The notes under the pieces: generated by a model | Database searches by the model: none | What the model saw: the letters and a program-made list of their open reading frames with translations, nothing else | Told to the model about the DNA's origin: nothing | In this document: piece by piece, positions 17,633 through 26,643 of the stretch | Layout of the letters: each line of letters starts with the position of its first letter | Numbering within the stretch: the first letter of the stretch is position 1 | Position numbers and translations under genes: made by a program | Assembly (NCBI GenBank): GCA_016937945.1 | Contig: JAFGVP010000113.1 | Span: 1-55,277, forward strand | Reading direction: 5' to 3' | Length of the DNA: 55,277 bases | From: Pontiellaceae bacterium | Lineage (GTDB): Bacteria > Verrucomicrobiota > Kiritimatiellia > Kiritimatiellales > Pontiellaceae

Positions 17633-18064
17633 TTATTTTGCTTTTACGATTAAAGTCAGGCTTTTCTGCCCTGAAATCTCTACCTGCCGACCGACCTCCA
17701 GCGACTCTTCCGATTCCGCCTTCCAATCTGCGCCATGCAGCATCACCTTGCCCGGAACTCCCGGAGCAATTGCAACGCTGACCGTCGCGGTCTCTCCCAC
17801 CAGCGTTTCAGTCATGGCGGCTGAATCCCCGGTCCGACCCATAAAAACGGGTTTAAGCAACCGGCGCAGGCCAAACAGAAAAACAAGCGACGCCACGGTA
17901 AAAAACACCAGTTGGATCGTCAGGGATAAGTCAAAAACGCCCGTCAGAAGCGCCGTCAGAAGGGCTCCCAGCCCGAAGAAAAACAGAATCAATCCGGGCA
18001 CGGCAAATTCGCAGATCATCAGAGTCACCCCGACAAGAGCCCACCAGAATGATGCACTAAACAT
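17633..18064 (-). CDS. NfeD-like protein
   Basis: A short NfeD of 143 residues: hydrophobic helices (FWWALVGVTLMICEFAVPGL, LILFFFGLGALLTALLTGVF and LTIQLVFFTVASLVFLFGLR) followed by an OB-fold domain (about residues 80-140: GETATVSVAIAPGVPGKVML, ADWKAESEESLEVGRQVEI). NfeD proteins pair with SPFH proteins, and indeed the stomatin gene starts 13 bp downstream. There is no serine-protease domain, so it is the short class. AAAGGAGG precedes the ATG. First gene of its operon. Confidence 0.92.
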   Translation of the reverse strand: MFSASFWWALVGVTLMICEFAVPGLILFFFGLGALLTALLTGVFDLSLTIQLVFFTVASLVFLFGLRRLLKPVFMGRTGDSAAMTETLVGETATVSVAIAPGVPGKVMLHGADWKAESEESLEVGRQVEISGQKSLTLIVKAK

Positions 18065-18189
18065 AACAACCTCCTTTGCATGGTCCGGTCTCGCGATTCA
18101 CCGGTTCGTCCATGCTCGGAAAGATAGGTAAAGCGGAGCAACACTTCGATTATAAAAGGCATATTCCTTTGCAACGGATTTGAAGAATA

Positions 18190-18260
18190 ATCGAGTAGGC
18201 GGGTTGCCCCGCCTCTCACACCACCGCACGCGCCTTTTATGGCATATGGCGGTTTCCGCT
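18190..18260 (-). mobile_element. Group II intron 3' end (domains V and VI), remnant
   Basis: Read on the minus strand, 18253-18220 is exactly 34 nt and folds as domain V: ACCGCC pairs with GGTGGT (one G-T wobble), a 2-nt GC bulge lies on the 3' arm, and an upper stem ends in GCC/GGC around an A-rich loop. A domain VI hairpin follows: GGCGGG, GCAA tetraloop, CCCGCC (18213-18198), then TACTCGAT with an unpaired A at 18196, seven bases from a 3' end in AT at 18190, as expected for the branch point. No intron-encoded protein and no GTGYG-type 5' end could be found on the far side, so it is a 3' fragment. This is read from structure and is not based on a database match. Confidence 0.72.
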
Positions 18261-18261
18261 A

Positions 18262-18692
18262 AGTAAACAGCTCCAACTTCATATACTGTTCTGCGAAACA
18301 TGCATACTTGATTTCCCTGAACCACTGCTCTCCCATGGCTCGGTGAGATCGTCTTCGTCACAGCCGATTGCGCAAACGCGTTACCGGAACATGTGCTCAA
18401 TGGAGTGCTTCACGCTCGACTTGCGCCGAACATCCAGAATAAGCAGGGCCGCCGTACGGGTGAGCCCCAATTTTGAGTCAGCTTGCTTAAGCGCCGTTGC
18501 ATGTAATGCCCCCAAGAAATCGACCGAAGCCGTTCGGGATTGGCAGGATGGAAAATCAAAATTTGTTTGTGAATTATTCAGGCTATTTCCTGCGGAAATT
18601 ATCTGCGCGTTGCTTCGGGCCGATGCGGTCGTATTTGTTTTCACAGATATGATGTCTACGGGCAGTGTATTTACTCTCCAGTTCCCGCTTTA
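18262..18692. other. Gene-poor stretch between intron remnant and sulfatase
   Basis: No convincing gene. A minus-strand reading frame at 18381-18644 (87 residues, start MKTNTTASARSN, end SSVKHSIEHMFR) and an opposing plus-strand frame at 18343-18750 both lack an SD and any family resemblance. The part next to the intron domain V may be more intron sequence. It separates the housekeeping half of the window from the carbohydrate island. Confidence 0.4.
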
Positions 18693-20105
18693 TCAGGGTT
18701 GTGCCGGCTTCATACAGACCGCTTTCCGGTTGGCGTTCAGGGCGTCGTAGCTATCCATCATTTCCCCGGGATCCTTTTCATCATCCAGCCATTTTAACAA
18801 CGTATTGCGCAGACGGTTACGTATCGCATCGTATTCCGGTTTCAGCGCAAGATTATCCAGTTCAAATGGATCAGAGATTGTGCAATAGAGTTCCTCCGGA
18901 GGCCGCTTGACCATGCGCTGAACAATCTTTCCGGCATAGGTATCGCCGCCGGCGGCGGCCTCTTCCATGGAGGCAAACCAGCTGGATGGTTTTTTCCCGT
19001 TAATGTAGCGGCCCACATAGTTCAATTCGGAATCCAGATTCATGATAAAGCGATAGGTTCCGTCGTAGACCGTCCGGATGGGATACGGCTTGCCCTCCGG
19101 CACATTATTATGAATTCCAAAGACCACATCGCGGTGCTTATCGGTCATGCCCAACAGCACATTCATGAAACTGCGCCCGTCAAAATCGGCGGCGGCGGGC
19201 GTACCACCGGCCAGCTCGACAAAGGTCGGTAGTACGTCGCAGATCTGCACGAGTGCATCCGTTTCGCGCCCTGCCTGAATGTGACCGGGCCAGCGAGCGA
19301 TAAATGCCGTGTGCAAACTCAGGTCCCAACAGTTCCATTTGCCGCCGGGAAACTGCCAGCCCTGCTCGGAACTGAACAGGACGACGGTGTTTTCATCGAG
19401 CCCGTTCTCCTTAAGCAGACGCATGATATCGCCCACCTGCTCATCCAGCTTGGCCACTTCCGCCAGATACTGCGTCAGGTTGCTGCGAATCTCCGGCGTA
19501 TCGGCAAGCGCAGCGGGCAGCGTCAGTTCGGAGGCATTAAACTGAGATGGATCGCCGTCGGTCCAGGGCCGATGCGGATGCGTTGAGCAGATGTAGAGCG
19601 CAAACGGCTGATCAGCATTTCGAGTCAGGAACGGCACGATTTTTTCCGGATTGTAATGATTGATCTTTGCCACACAGTTTTTTTCAAACCCGGCCACGGT
19701 CTCGAACGGGAAGTTGGATTCCGGATGAAAGTGCCGCTTGCCGCTAATCCCGACACGATAGCCCAGCTCCGAAAGCCAGGTCGGCGCACTGCGGGTTCCC
19801 GGATGGGTGGCGGAATGATTCCAAGCACATCCGCTGCGGTAAGGATAGAGCCCTGTATAGAGCTCGGCGCGAAACGGCACGCACATCGACATCGTCACAA
19901 AGGCCTGATTAAACTTCAAACCTTCCTGTGCAAGCCGATCAATATTGGGTGTCGCCACATTTTTCCCGCCATAGCAGCCCAGTGAAGAGTGCGCACAGTC
20001 ATCAGCCAATATGAACACCAGATTGGGGCGTCGGACTTCCGCAGCATGGGCCATGGTACAGCCAAGAAGAACCGTCAACGCCCAATATCGTTTCGTCCCA
20101 ATCAT
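18693..20105 (-). CDS. Secreted formylglycine-dependent sulfatase
   Basis: A type I (S1 family) sulfatase that hydrolyses sulfate esters on a polysaccharide or oligosaccharide. The signal peptide MIGTKRYWALTVLLGCTMAH is followed by the metal-binding start NLVFILADDCAHS. The formylglycine motif CVPFR has its cysteine at residue 75, so it is of the Cys type needing FGE or anSME. Later conserved elements are YRVGISGKRHFHPES, STHPHRPWTDGD, VVLFSSEQGWQFPGGKWNCW and FIARWPGH. The length of 470 residues fits heparan N-sulfatase-like members; the substrate is not certain. GGAGGTAGGA precedes the ATG. It follows the sulfatase fusion by 34 bp, probably in one operon; a small GGGCG/CGCCC hairpin (20124-20137) sits in that gap. 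Confidence 0.93.
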   Translation of the reverse strand: MIGTKRYWALTVLLGCTMAHAAEVRRPNLVFILADDCAHSSLGCYGGKNVATPNIDRLAQEGLKFNQAFVTMSMCVPFRAELYTGLYPYRSGCAWNHSATHPGTRSAPTWLSELGYRVGISGKRHFHPESNFPFETVAGFEKNCVAKINHYNPEKIVPFLTRNADQPFALYICSTHPHRPWTDGDPSQFNASELTLPAALADTPEIRSNLTQYLAEVAKLDEQVGDIMRLLKENGLDENTVVLFSSEQGWQFPGGKWNCWDLSLHTAFIARWPGHIQAGRETDALVQICDVLPTFVELAGGTPAAADFDGRSFMNVLLGMTDKHRDVVFGIHNNVPEGKPYPIRTVYDGTYRFIMNLDSELNYVGRYINGKKPSSWFASMEEAAAGGDTYAGKIVQRMVKRPPEELYCTISDPFELDNLALKPEYDAIRNRLRNTLLKWLDDEKDPGEMMDSYDALNANRKAVCMKPAQP

Positions 20106-20139
20106 TCCTACCTCCGCTCAATTGGGCGAAACCGCCCCG

Positions 20140-23100
20140 TCATAATTTAAAAAAAGCCTGATTGCTCCCGGCCGCTGCGCCGAATTCCATCCAGCGGATC
20201 GTGCCGTGTTCATTGGTGACCGATCCGGAGGGAATCCACGGCAAGGCAAGATTCGTGCTGCACTGCGGCTCAAAAACCATGTTCGGCTGTACATTCCAAT
20301 ATACACGAGGCGTCGGCTCAATCTGAGCCAGCTGCCCCACCGGCTGTCCCACGGTCGTGATGGAGCTGTTGTTCACCTGAGTCAGCTCCACGGAGACATT
20401 ATCATAGTAAACCGTGCCTTCATGCGCGGCCGTGTCAAAAATCAGGTAACGCGCCGAGTTCGAGTTATTGAACCGGAATGCGCCGGACGCCACCGAGCTA
20501 CCGTTCACGAAGATTTCATAGGTCGACGAATAGTCGGACGTATTATCGTTGAAATCAGAAATCACCATCCGGAGCGCCACCGGCGTCCCGACCGGCAATC
20601 CACTGACCAGCATTCTGTTAATGTCTCCGGTGCCGCTCTGCGATCCGGCGTCCATCCGAAGGAATACCCCCAGCCCTCCGGCACCATCCGTACCGACCTG
20701 CAGGCCCAGATCAACATCACCAATCACCAGATTGGAGACATCGGCAAGACTCAACGACATACGCTGCGCATACTGGCTGCCGACCACATCAACATCCATA
20801 TCAACGGAAACCTCATAAACGTTCCCAGCCAGATAGTTGCCGAAATTAAAGGCGCCGGCCCCGTCAGGACTCAGTTCAAAACGGCCGTTTGCATTCCGCG
20901 GAATCACGGCCATCCGGTTGCCGCCGACACTGAAATCAGTGGCAGGACGTGTTCCATCGCCGTATCGATACCCCCAAAGATCCGATGCCGCAGAACCGCC
21001 GACACGCGAGGCAAACTCATAGTTCACGCCGGCATTCTCGGAAAAGCCGGAACTGGGCGCGCTGCCTCCCGTCACGGAAAAATCGTCGTAAAAGATGACT
21101 CCGGTTTCGACCGTCTGATTAGTGATCGTCACCGTATCGATTCCGTTGCCGAGCACCGTTTCGTTATACCAGGCCATCACCTGCGCACGCATGTCTGCAA
21201 CCCGATCCTGTAACGACGCCTCACCGGACAGATTGGTGGTCTCCTCCTTGTCGACGGAAAGATCGAACAGTTTCAGCTCAGAACCATCGGGATTAACCAA
21301 CAGCTTATAGTTTCCGGAACGCATCGCCAGCATCGGCGATGCCGAACCGAGACCGGATACGGTGCCATATTCCCAGAATTGCGGGCGACGCCGCGTCCGG
21401 CTGCTTCCCTGAAATACATCGCTCATGTCCTCCCCGGCAAACGGGGCATTGGGCAGTTCAATGCCGGCAAAGCTGGCGTAGGTCGGAAGCAGGTCCAGCG
21501 TTGATACGGCGGTCGTCGTATTCACCGTTCCTTCGGGAACCAGCCCTGGACAGCGCACAATAAACGGCTCGCGAATACCGCCTTCCCATAGATTGCCTTT
21601 GCCGCCGCTCAGTCCGCCGTTTCGGCGGAGGATGCCGTTAATGGTGTCGTTCGGAGCTCCATTATCGCCGACAATCACAATCAGCGTGTTGGTTCCGACA
21701 CCAAGATCGTCGACGGCCTGCACAAGGCGTCCGATTTCCTTATCGAGCTCATGCATTTCGGAAAGGAAGAGCTGGGCGGTGGTATTGTCTGTGATGTGAT
21801 CAAAGTCGTCTTCCTTACCCGGATCCGTGTTGTATGGAGAATGGACATCATTGTACGGAACGTGCACATAGAAGTTTTTGTTCGACTGAACGGCCCGCGA
21901 GATAAAGTCGATGGCGGCATCGGTGTGGATATCGGCCCCCTCGTACCATTCGGCCCAGGTAATGTTCCCCTCCACATCCGCATTTGCCGACGAGAGCCCG
22001 TCGCCGTTATACAGCACCCGGTCGCCCATCCCTTCAAAAGCCACAAGCGACTCCTGAAAACCATAGGCCTGCGGGAACGGCGCGTGGTTGACATCGCGAC
22101 CGCCGCCCATGTGCCATTTTCCAAACTGCCCGGTCACATAACCGGCATCGCGGAACAGGCGCGGGGCCGCCACCGTATATGGATCAAGCCAATCGTTCAT
22201 ATTGCGGTTGTCATTAGCGCTCTTGTCGTTCAGAAAACTGTATATGGCATAGCGCTGCGATTCGATTCCGGTCATCACGCAAACACGTGAAGGAGAGCAG
22301 ATCGGGGCCCCGGTGTAGCCTTCGGTAAAACGAATCCCCTGCGATGCCAGCGAGTCGAGATGCGGTGTCACAACGCCGCCGTCCTTGGTCGTTACGGGAT
22401 TCCCGTAACACGACATATCGCCCCATCCCATGTCATCGATAAAGATAAACAGGATGTTCAGACCATGCGCGTCATAATCACCGGGAACCACCACAAAGGC
22501 ATCCTCGGACAGCGTGGATTCGATCCCGCCGGCCACGCTGCTCACGGCATAGTAATAGTGATCGTAGGCAGACACCGACGTGTCCTCGAAAAACGATCCG
22601 CTCACACCGGTCTGGAACGGTGTACCGTAACCGCCCCGAATGGTGGAGCGATAGATATTATACGTTTCCGCGCCGGTTCCCTCCGGCCACTCCAGTCGCA
22701 CGTGACCATTGGTCGGGAAGGCATCCAGCGATTCCGGCGGAAGCAGAAGAACCGTTCCTTCCACCACAGCAAACGCACTGCCTACGCCGGCAAACCCACC
22801 GTCCGGCGACAGATCCGTTCGATTGGCGGAACTGCTGATATACGACGCCAGCGTTTCCCAGCCCTCCAGATCGCCGGCGGCAGATGCCTGATAATAGCGG
22901 GAGCCTGCACTGCTGTCGGAATCCGGATAGTAAAAGTTATGGATATTTCCGCCATAGCTGGCAGGCGACACGCTCGCATTCTGATTGTTAATGAAATCGC
23001 TGAGCGTGGCATATTTGCCGATGTCCCCTTCCAGATCGCCCCCTTCGTACACAACGTAGTATCCGCCGGTGAAACCGTCGTAGCTGCAGCCATGAATGCC

Positions 23101-23454
23101 GCCGGCGCCGTACACGCCGCTGCTCTCGGCGACCGGCGCATCACCGGAAAGCCATGAAGCGAGCGTATTCCAGCGGTCGACTCCGCCGGAAGCATTAACT
23201 CCATACACCATCCCGTCCGGCGCCTGCGTAAAGCCGAGATAGGTTCCATACGATGCGATGGTGGTCACCGGGGTACCGCCCGAAAAGGTGTTGTCTTCAA
23301 TCGGATTGATTCCCGAAGCGGCTCCCGAAAAGGAACGGATTACTCCACTGCCGTTCACGGTATAGATCATCGCGGCATTCACGACTCCGCAGAATCCGAG
23401 CACCCCTGCCATCGCGGCGCTTTTAAACCGCCTGTTCCATTTAACCTGTCTCAT
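20140..23454 (-). CDS. Multidomain secreted sulfatase with N-terminal repeat domain and FN3
   Basis: An 1104-residue exported sulfatase. Order: signal peptide (1-28); an unnamed repeat domain (about 30-232) with GGVDRWNTLASWL, GDIGKYATLSDFI and GDLEGWETLASYI; an FN3-like domain (about 238-325, ending YYYAVSSVAGG); the S1 sulfatase core (about 331-790); a beta-rich domain with YFDN-type features (about 830-1030); and a C-terminal module with FEPQCSTNLALPW. The sulfatase has ILFIFIDDMGWGDMSCYGN, the formylglycine motif CSPSR (Cys386), FGKWHMGGG, FYVHVPYNDVHSP and VIVGDNGAP. It probably binds its glycan through the added domains. The N-terminal domain recurs in the neighbouring gene. An AAGG stands 11 bases before the ATG. 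Desulfation is secure; the substrate is unknown. Confidence 0.9.
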   Translation of the reverse strand: MRQVKWNRRFKSAAMAGVLGFCGVVNAAMIYTVNGSGVIRSFSGAASGINPIEDNTFSGGTPVTTIASYGTYLGFTQAPDGMVYGVNASGGVDRWNTLASWLSGDAPVAESSGVYGAGGIHGCSYDGFTGGYYVVYEGGDLEGDIGKYATLSDFINNQNASVSPASYGGNIHNFYYPDSDSSAGSRYYQASAAGDLEGWETLASYISSSANRTDLSPDGGFAGVGSAFAVVEGTVLLLPPESLDAFPTNGHVRLEWPEGTGAETYNIYRSTIRGGYGTPFQTGVSGSFFEDTSVSAYDHYYYAVSSVAGGIESTLSEDAFVVVPGDYDAHGLNILFIFIDDMGWGDMSCYGNPVTTKDGGVVTPHLDSLASQGIRFTEGYTGAPICSPSRVCVMTGIESQRYAIYSFLNDKSANDNRNMNDWLDPYTVAAPRLFRDAGYVTGQFGKWHMGGGRDVNHAPFPQAYGFQESLVAFEGMGDRVLYNGDGLSSANADVEGNITWAEWYEGADIHTDAAIDFISRAVQSNKNFYVHVPYNDVHSPYNTDPGKEDDFDHITDNTTAQLFLSEMHELDKEIGRLVQAVDDLGVGTNTLIVIVGDNGAPNDTINGILRRNGGLSGGKGNLWEGGIREPFIVRCPGLVPEGTVNTTTAVSTLDLLPTYASFAGIELPNAPFAGEDMSDVFQGSSRTRRRPQFWEYGTVSGLGSASPMLAMRSGNYKLLVNPDGSELKLFDLSVDKEETTNLSGEASLQDRVADMRAQVMAWYNETVLGNGIDTVTITNQTVETGVIFYDDFSVTGGSAPSSGFSENAGVNYEFASRVGGSAASDLWGYRYGDGTRPATDFSVGGNRMAVIPRNANGRFELSPDGAGAFNFGNYLAGNVYEVSVDMDVDVVGSQYAQRMSLSLADVSNLVIGDVDLGLQVGTDGAGGLGVFLRMDAGSQSGTGDINRMLVSGLPVGTPVALRMVISDFNDNTSDYSSTYEIFVNGSSVASGAFRFNNSNSARYLIFDTAAHEGTVYYDNVSVELTQVNNSSITTVGQPVGQLAQIEPTPRVYWNVQPNMVFEPQCSTNLALPWIPSGSVTNEHGTIRWMEFGAAAGSNQAFFKL

Positions 23455-23517
23455 GCTTTACGTACCTTCTGTATTTCATTTTCAAGAGTCCTCTTAACAA
23501 CAGCACATTGCAAGAGG

Positions 23518-23531
23518 CCAAAATAAGTCAC
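23518..23531. promoter_or_regulatory. Candidate operator, CCTAAATAA-type motif
   Basis: CCAAAATAAGTCAC, upstream of the sulfatase fusion. It resembles 14-base sequences in three other promoter regions of the island (26644, 32543, 47331). Inferred from comparison by eye only. Confidence 0.3.
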
Positions 23532-23572
23532 ATGGATACCCTCGGCATCCATGCGACATCGTCCATTCGGGG

Positions 23573-25741
23573 TTACTTTACGCGGATGCGATAGAACGTC
23601 CGGTTGTCGGCGGGGGCGACCGAAACCGACACATATCCGTTGATGCTTTCCAGATCGGTGGCGACATCCACCCAGCCGGAATCAACGAGCCGGCTCTTCG
23701 ATTGCAGCACATACAGCGTACCGTCGCTTGTTCCGTCTGCAGTAACAATGATCTGACCATCCACATGCCCGATCGAAACCCTTCCGACTCCTCCATTCGA
23801 AAAGGTGGCGAACGCGCCCACGGTTGTCACCCCCGTGCTGAACCCGCCCAACCGGAAGGTTTCGGCCGGTGTTCCCTTAACATAGTCGGCCAGCGTGAGC
23901 CAGCCCTCCAGGTTTCCGTTGCCGGCAATCTGGAAGTAGAGCGCACCTGAAGCGGCATTCGCGTAGGATCCGTAGTTGTGCGGGGCATCATCGAAGGGAT
24001 AATAGAAATTACAGACATTTCCGTTGTAGCTTGCCGTGTAGTTGGTAGTCGGCGTATTGGCCAACAGGGCCGCCAGGTCGGGATATTCGCCGATATCGCC
24101 TTCATAGGTTCCGCTTCCCTGCACGGAATAGAACCCCTTTGTATTTAGATCATAACTGAAGCCGTGTACTTCGGCACTGAGCCATTCACCAAACCCTTCG
24201 GAGGAAACGGTGACCGCATTGACGTCATCGATCCACGACGTGAGATCCGGCCATTCCATCACATCGCCGAACGAGTTGATTCCGTAGATCCTGCCGTCCG
24301 GAACGGATGCAAAACCCTGGTATTCGCCATAGTCCGGATTTGTCGCCACGGCGACCCCGTTGGTCACATGGCCCTGCCCCATGCAGCTGATGCCGTTGGA
24401 CGCCACGCTGGTGAATGCATAGATCTCACCCGTATCCAGCACAAAGAAGACATTCTTCGGACCGGTCAACGGCATAACCTTCACACTTGTTTCTATACTG
24501 GCAGTACTCTGCAGTCCGGCATAATCCACAGCACGGATTACATAGTAATAGGTTGTTCCGATCTCGACCTCCTCGTCCGTATAGGAGTTTCCGGTCAGGT
24601 CGGATGCAATCGGATCTCCATAGGAACCGCTGACGGTGGAACGGTATACTGAATAGGACTTCACATCAGGGTCCCCGCTGTCATTCCAAGACAGTTCAAC
24701 CCATGCGCCATAGGGATTCTTTGCGGCAAAGCTTGTCGGCGCCGCCGGCGGAACCGTATCGCCGGTGTCATAGGGAGTCGCCTCAACCTCACCGGAGAGA
24801 ATGGACTCTGTGCTGCCGGATACGCTGACGACGCTGTAGTAGTACGTCGTAAAATTTTCTGCTGTTGCATCCGTATAGGTCAGGCCGGTGATTCCGGTCT
24901 GCAATGCCACGCCGTATTCACCGCTGACGGTGGAACGGTAGATCGTGTAGCTGACGGCATTCTGTCCGGCACTCCATTCCAGCAGAACCGAGCCGCTGTT
25001 TACCGGATCGGCGCTTACGGATGCCGGCGGCAACAACGCCTCCGGATCATCCGCATAAATAAAATCAAACGTCAGGCCGTTCACGCGGAAGCCGCCTACA
25101 TCACCGGAAAACAGAGCGGCGACCGGATTCGTACTTCCGGCCGTGGCAATCAGGTTCAGACTGCTCACATCAATCGTGCCGGCCGTTATTTCCTCTTCCT
25201 GCGGATGAACGGTCATCGATTCCCGCGTAGCGAGATTTACAACCGTAAACGATTCATCATACGGATCCGTATTGATTCGTCCAATATTCTGCACATCGAT
25301 GCCGGTAATCTGGACCGCCAGCACCGATGGCAGATCGGTGATTTCATCAATGATAAAGGAGAGCCCTTCGTGGTTTGACCCATCGGCACCAATGCCGCCA
25401 CCGTTCGGATTATCCGAAACCCCCATGAAGCCGTTTCCATCACGGTCAATCCCGCCATCGACCAGTTTGTCGCCCAGTGTCACAGCATTTGTTGATGCGT
25501 TTTTCATGGCGTCCATGGATATACCGATCGTACTGCCGGCAGCTCCGGACAATCCGGCGGAACCGCTCACGTTAAACCAGGGACTTGGCGTGGAGGCATT
25601 ACCCTCCGAGTCAATATTCACATTAAGGTTGATGCTCGACCCCGGGTTGGCGTCGGAAACAGAATCCACAACGATTGCAGCCTGCGATCCTGCTGCAGCC
25701 AGGCCGACAAATACTACCAGTGACCGAAAGGTGTTAGTCAT
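23573..25741 (-). CDS. Secreted FN3 protein with PEP-CTERM-paralogue head and repeat domain
   Basis: A 722-residue exported protein without a recognised catalytic domain. The N-terminal about 215 residues are a close paralogue of the whole PEP-CTERM protein encoded next upstream, sharing DRDGNGFMGVSDNPNGGGIG and DVQNIGRINTD-type segments. Two FN3-like domains follow (IYRSTVSGEYG and VYRSTVSGSYG mark them), then a domain of about 230 residues shared with the start of the sulfatase fusion (YGINSFGDVMEWPDLTSW, GDIGEYPDLAALL, GNLEGWLTLADYV). A C-terminal module (YVLQSKSRLVDSGW to FYRIRVK) ends it, with no PEP-CTERM tail. The ATG at 25741 has AAGGAG seven bases upstream; an ATG at 25759 lies before the SD. 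A glycan-binding or surface role is inferred. Confidence 0.8.
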   Translation of the reverse strand: MTNTFRSLVVFVGLAAAGSQAAIVVDSVSDANPGSSINLNVNIDSEGNASTPSPWFNVSGSAGLSGAAGSTIGISMDAMKNASTNAVTLGDKLVDGGIDRDGNGFMGVSDNPNGGGIGADGSNHEGLSFIIDEITDLPSVLAVQITGIDVQNIGRINTDPYDESFTVVNLATRESMTVHPQEEEITAGTIDVSSLNLIATAGSTNPVAALFSGDVGGFRVNGLTFDFIYADDPEALLPPASVSADPVNSGSVLLEWSAGQNAVSYTIYRSTVSGEYGVALQTGITGLTYTDATAENFTTYYYSVVSVSGSTESILSGEVEATPYDTGDTVPPAAPTSFAAKNPYGAWVELSWNDSGDPDVKSYSVYRSTVSGSYGDPIASDLTGNSYTDEEVEIGTTYYYVIRAVDYAGLQSTASIETSVKVMPLTGPKNVFFVLDTGEIYAFTSVASNGISCMGQGHVTNGVAVATNPDYGEYQGFASVPDGRIYGINSFGDVMEWPDLTSWIDDVNAVTVSSEGFGEWLSAEVHGFSYDLNTKGFYSVQGSGTYEGDIGEYPDLAALLANTPTTNYTASYNGNVCNFYYPFDDAPHNYGSYANAASGALYFQIAGNGNLEGWLTLADYVKGTPAETFRLGGFSTGVTTVGAFATFSNGGVGRVSIGHVDGQIIVTADGTSDGTLYVLQSKSRLVDSGWVDVATDLESINGYVSVSVAPADNRTFYRIRVK

Positions 25742-25782
25742 GGCATTCTCCTTTTTCATTATTCATTCAGTCCATTGATATT

Positions 25783-26544
25783 CTACATCGCGAAGAAACG
25801 ACGCACGGCAATCAGACCGAGGCCGCTCACGGCAACCATCCCCAGCGTCTCCGGCTCCGGAATTACTTCGATGGTCAGGCCGTCTACACGGAAACCACCG
25901 ACATCACCCGAAAAGATGGCTGCAACCGGATTCATGCTTCCGGCAGTGGCAATCAGGTTCAGGCCGCTGACATCAATCGTGCCGGCGGTAATTCCGTCAG
26001 TGAGCGGCGTATAAGTGAATGAATCCCGCGTGATCAGGTTCACGATGGTGAATGACTCATCGGCGGCATCGGTGCCGGCGCGACCGATATTCTGGACATT
26101 GATTCCCGTAATCTGGATAGACAGCGAAGGATCGAGTCCGGTGATCTCGTCAATATTGAAGGCAAGTCCTTCATGATTCGATGCATCGGCACCGATCCCG
26201 CCGCCGTTCGGATTATCGGTAACACCGATAAAGCCGGCGGCGTCCCGATCGATTCCGCCATCCGTCAGCTTGTCACCCAGCGTGCCGGCGGCCAGCGAAA
26301 CATTTTTCATCGCATCGATGGTGACCCCGATGGCGCCGTCAAAAGCACCCGACTCGGTTGTCCCCCCGGAAACACTGAACCAAGGACTTCCGGTAGACGC
26401 GGCGCCGGTTCCGCCAATAAACACATTCATGTCGATGGTGGATGCCAGCGAGCCGCCGGCGGTCGACTCAATGGAGATGGATGCCGACGCTCCCACGGCA
26501 ACCAGACACGCAAGCGATACTGCTGCGGTTATTCTTTTATTCAT
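25783..26544 (-). CDS. PEP-CTERM sorted exported protein
   Basis: A 253-residue secreted protein. A signal peptide (MNKRITAAVSLACLVAVGAS) leads, and the C-terminus has the PEP-CTERM sorting signal: IPEPETLG, a hydrophobic segment (MVAVSGLGLIAV), then RRFF. The body is beta-rich with many Gly, Asn and Asp, including DNPNGGGIGADASNHEG and GITAGTIDVSGLNLIATAGS. It should be processed by an exosortase, not in this window, and attached at the cell surface or in matrix. The downstream gene starts with a paralogue of this protein. AGGAGA precedes the ATG. Its molecular role is unknown. Confidence 0.87.
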   Translation of the reverse strand: MNKRITAAVSLACLVAVGASASISIESTAGGSLASTIDMNVFIGGTGAASTGSPWFSVSGGTTESGAFDGAIGVTIDAMKNVSLAAGTLGDKLTDGGIDRDAAGFIGVTDNPNGGGIGADASNHEGLAFNIDEITGLDPSLSIQITGINVQNIGRAGTDAADESFTIVNLITRDSFTYTPLTDGITAGTIDVSGLNLIATAGSMNPVAAIFSGDVGGFRVDGLTIEVIPEPETLGMVAVSGLGLIAVRRFFAM

Positions 26545-26643
26545 GGTTTTCTCCTTCTGCTTTCACCGGATTACATGCCCAGAGAATCTGAACCGAACCC
26601 GATGCAAAACATGGAACCATGAGAAGGCAAGAGTGTCATCTCG

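Noticed and set aside
18343..18750. 135-residue plus-strand frame between intron remnant and sulfatase
   Set aside because: Its end overlaps the sulfatase C-terminus and it has no start signal or family motif.
20124..20137. Hairpin GGGCG/CGCCC between the two sulfatase genes
   Set aside because: Only a five-base stem with no U tract; too weak to call as a terminator.
20206..21213. 335-residue plus-strand frame opposite the sulfatase fusion
   Set aside because: Antisense shadow in a GC-rich gene; composition is His/Arg-rich with no recognisable domain.
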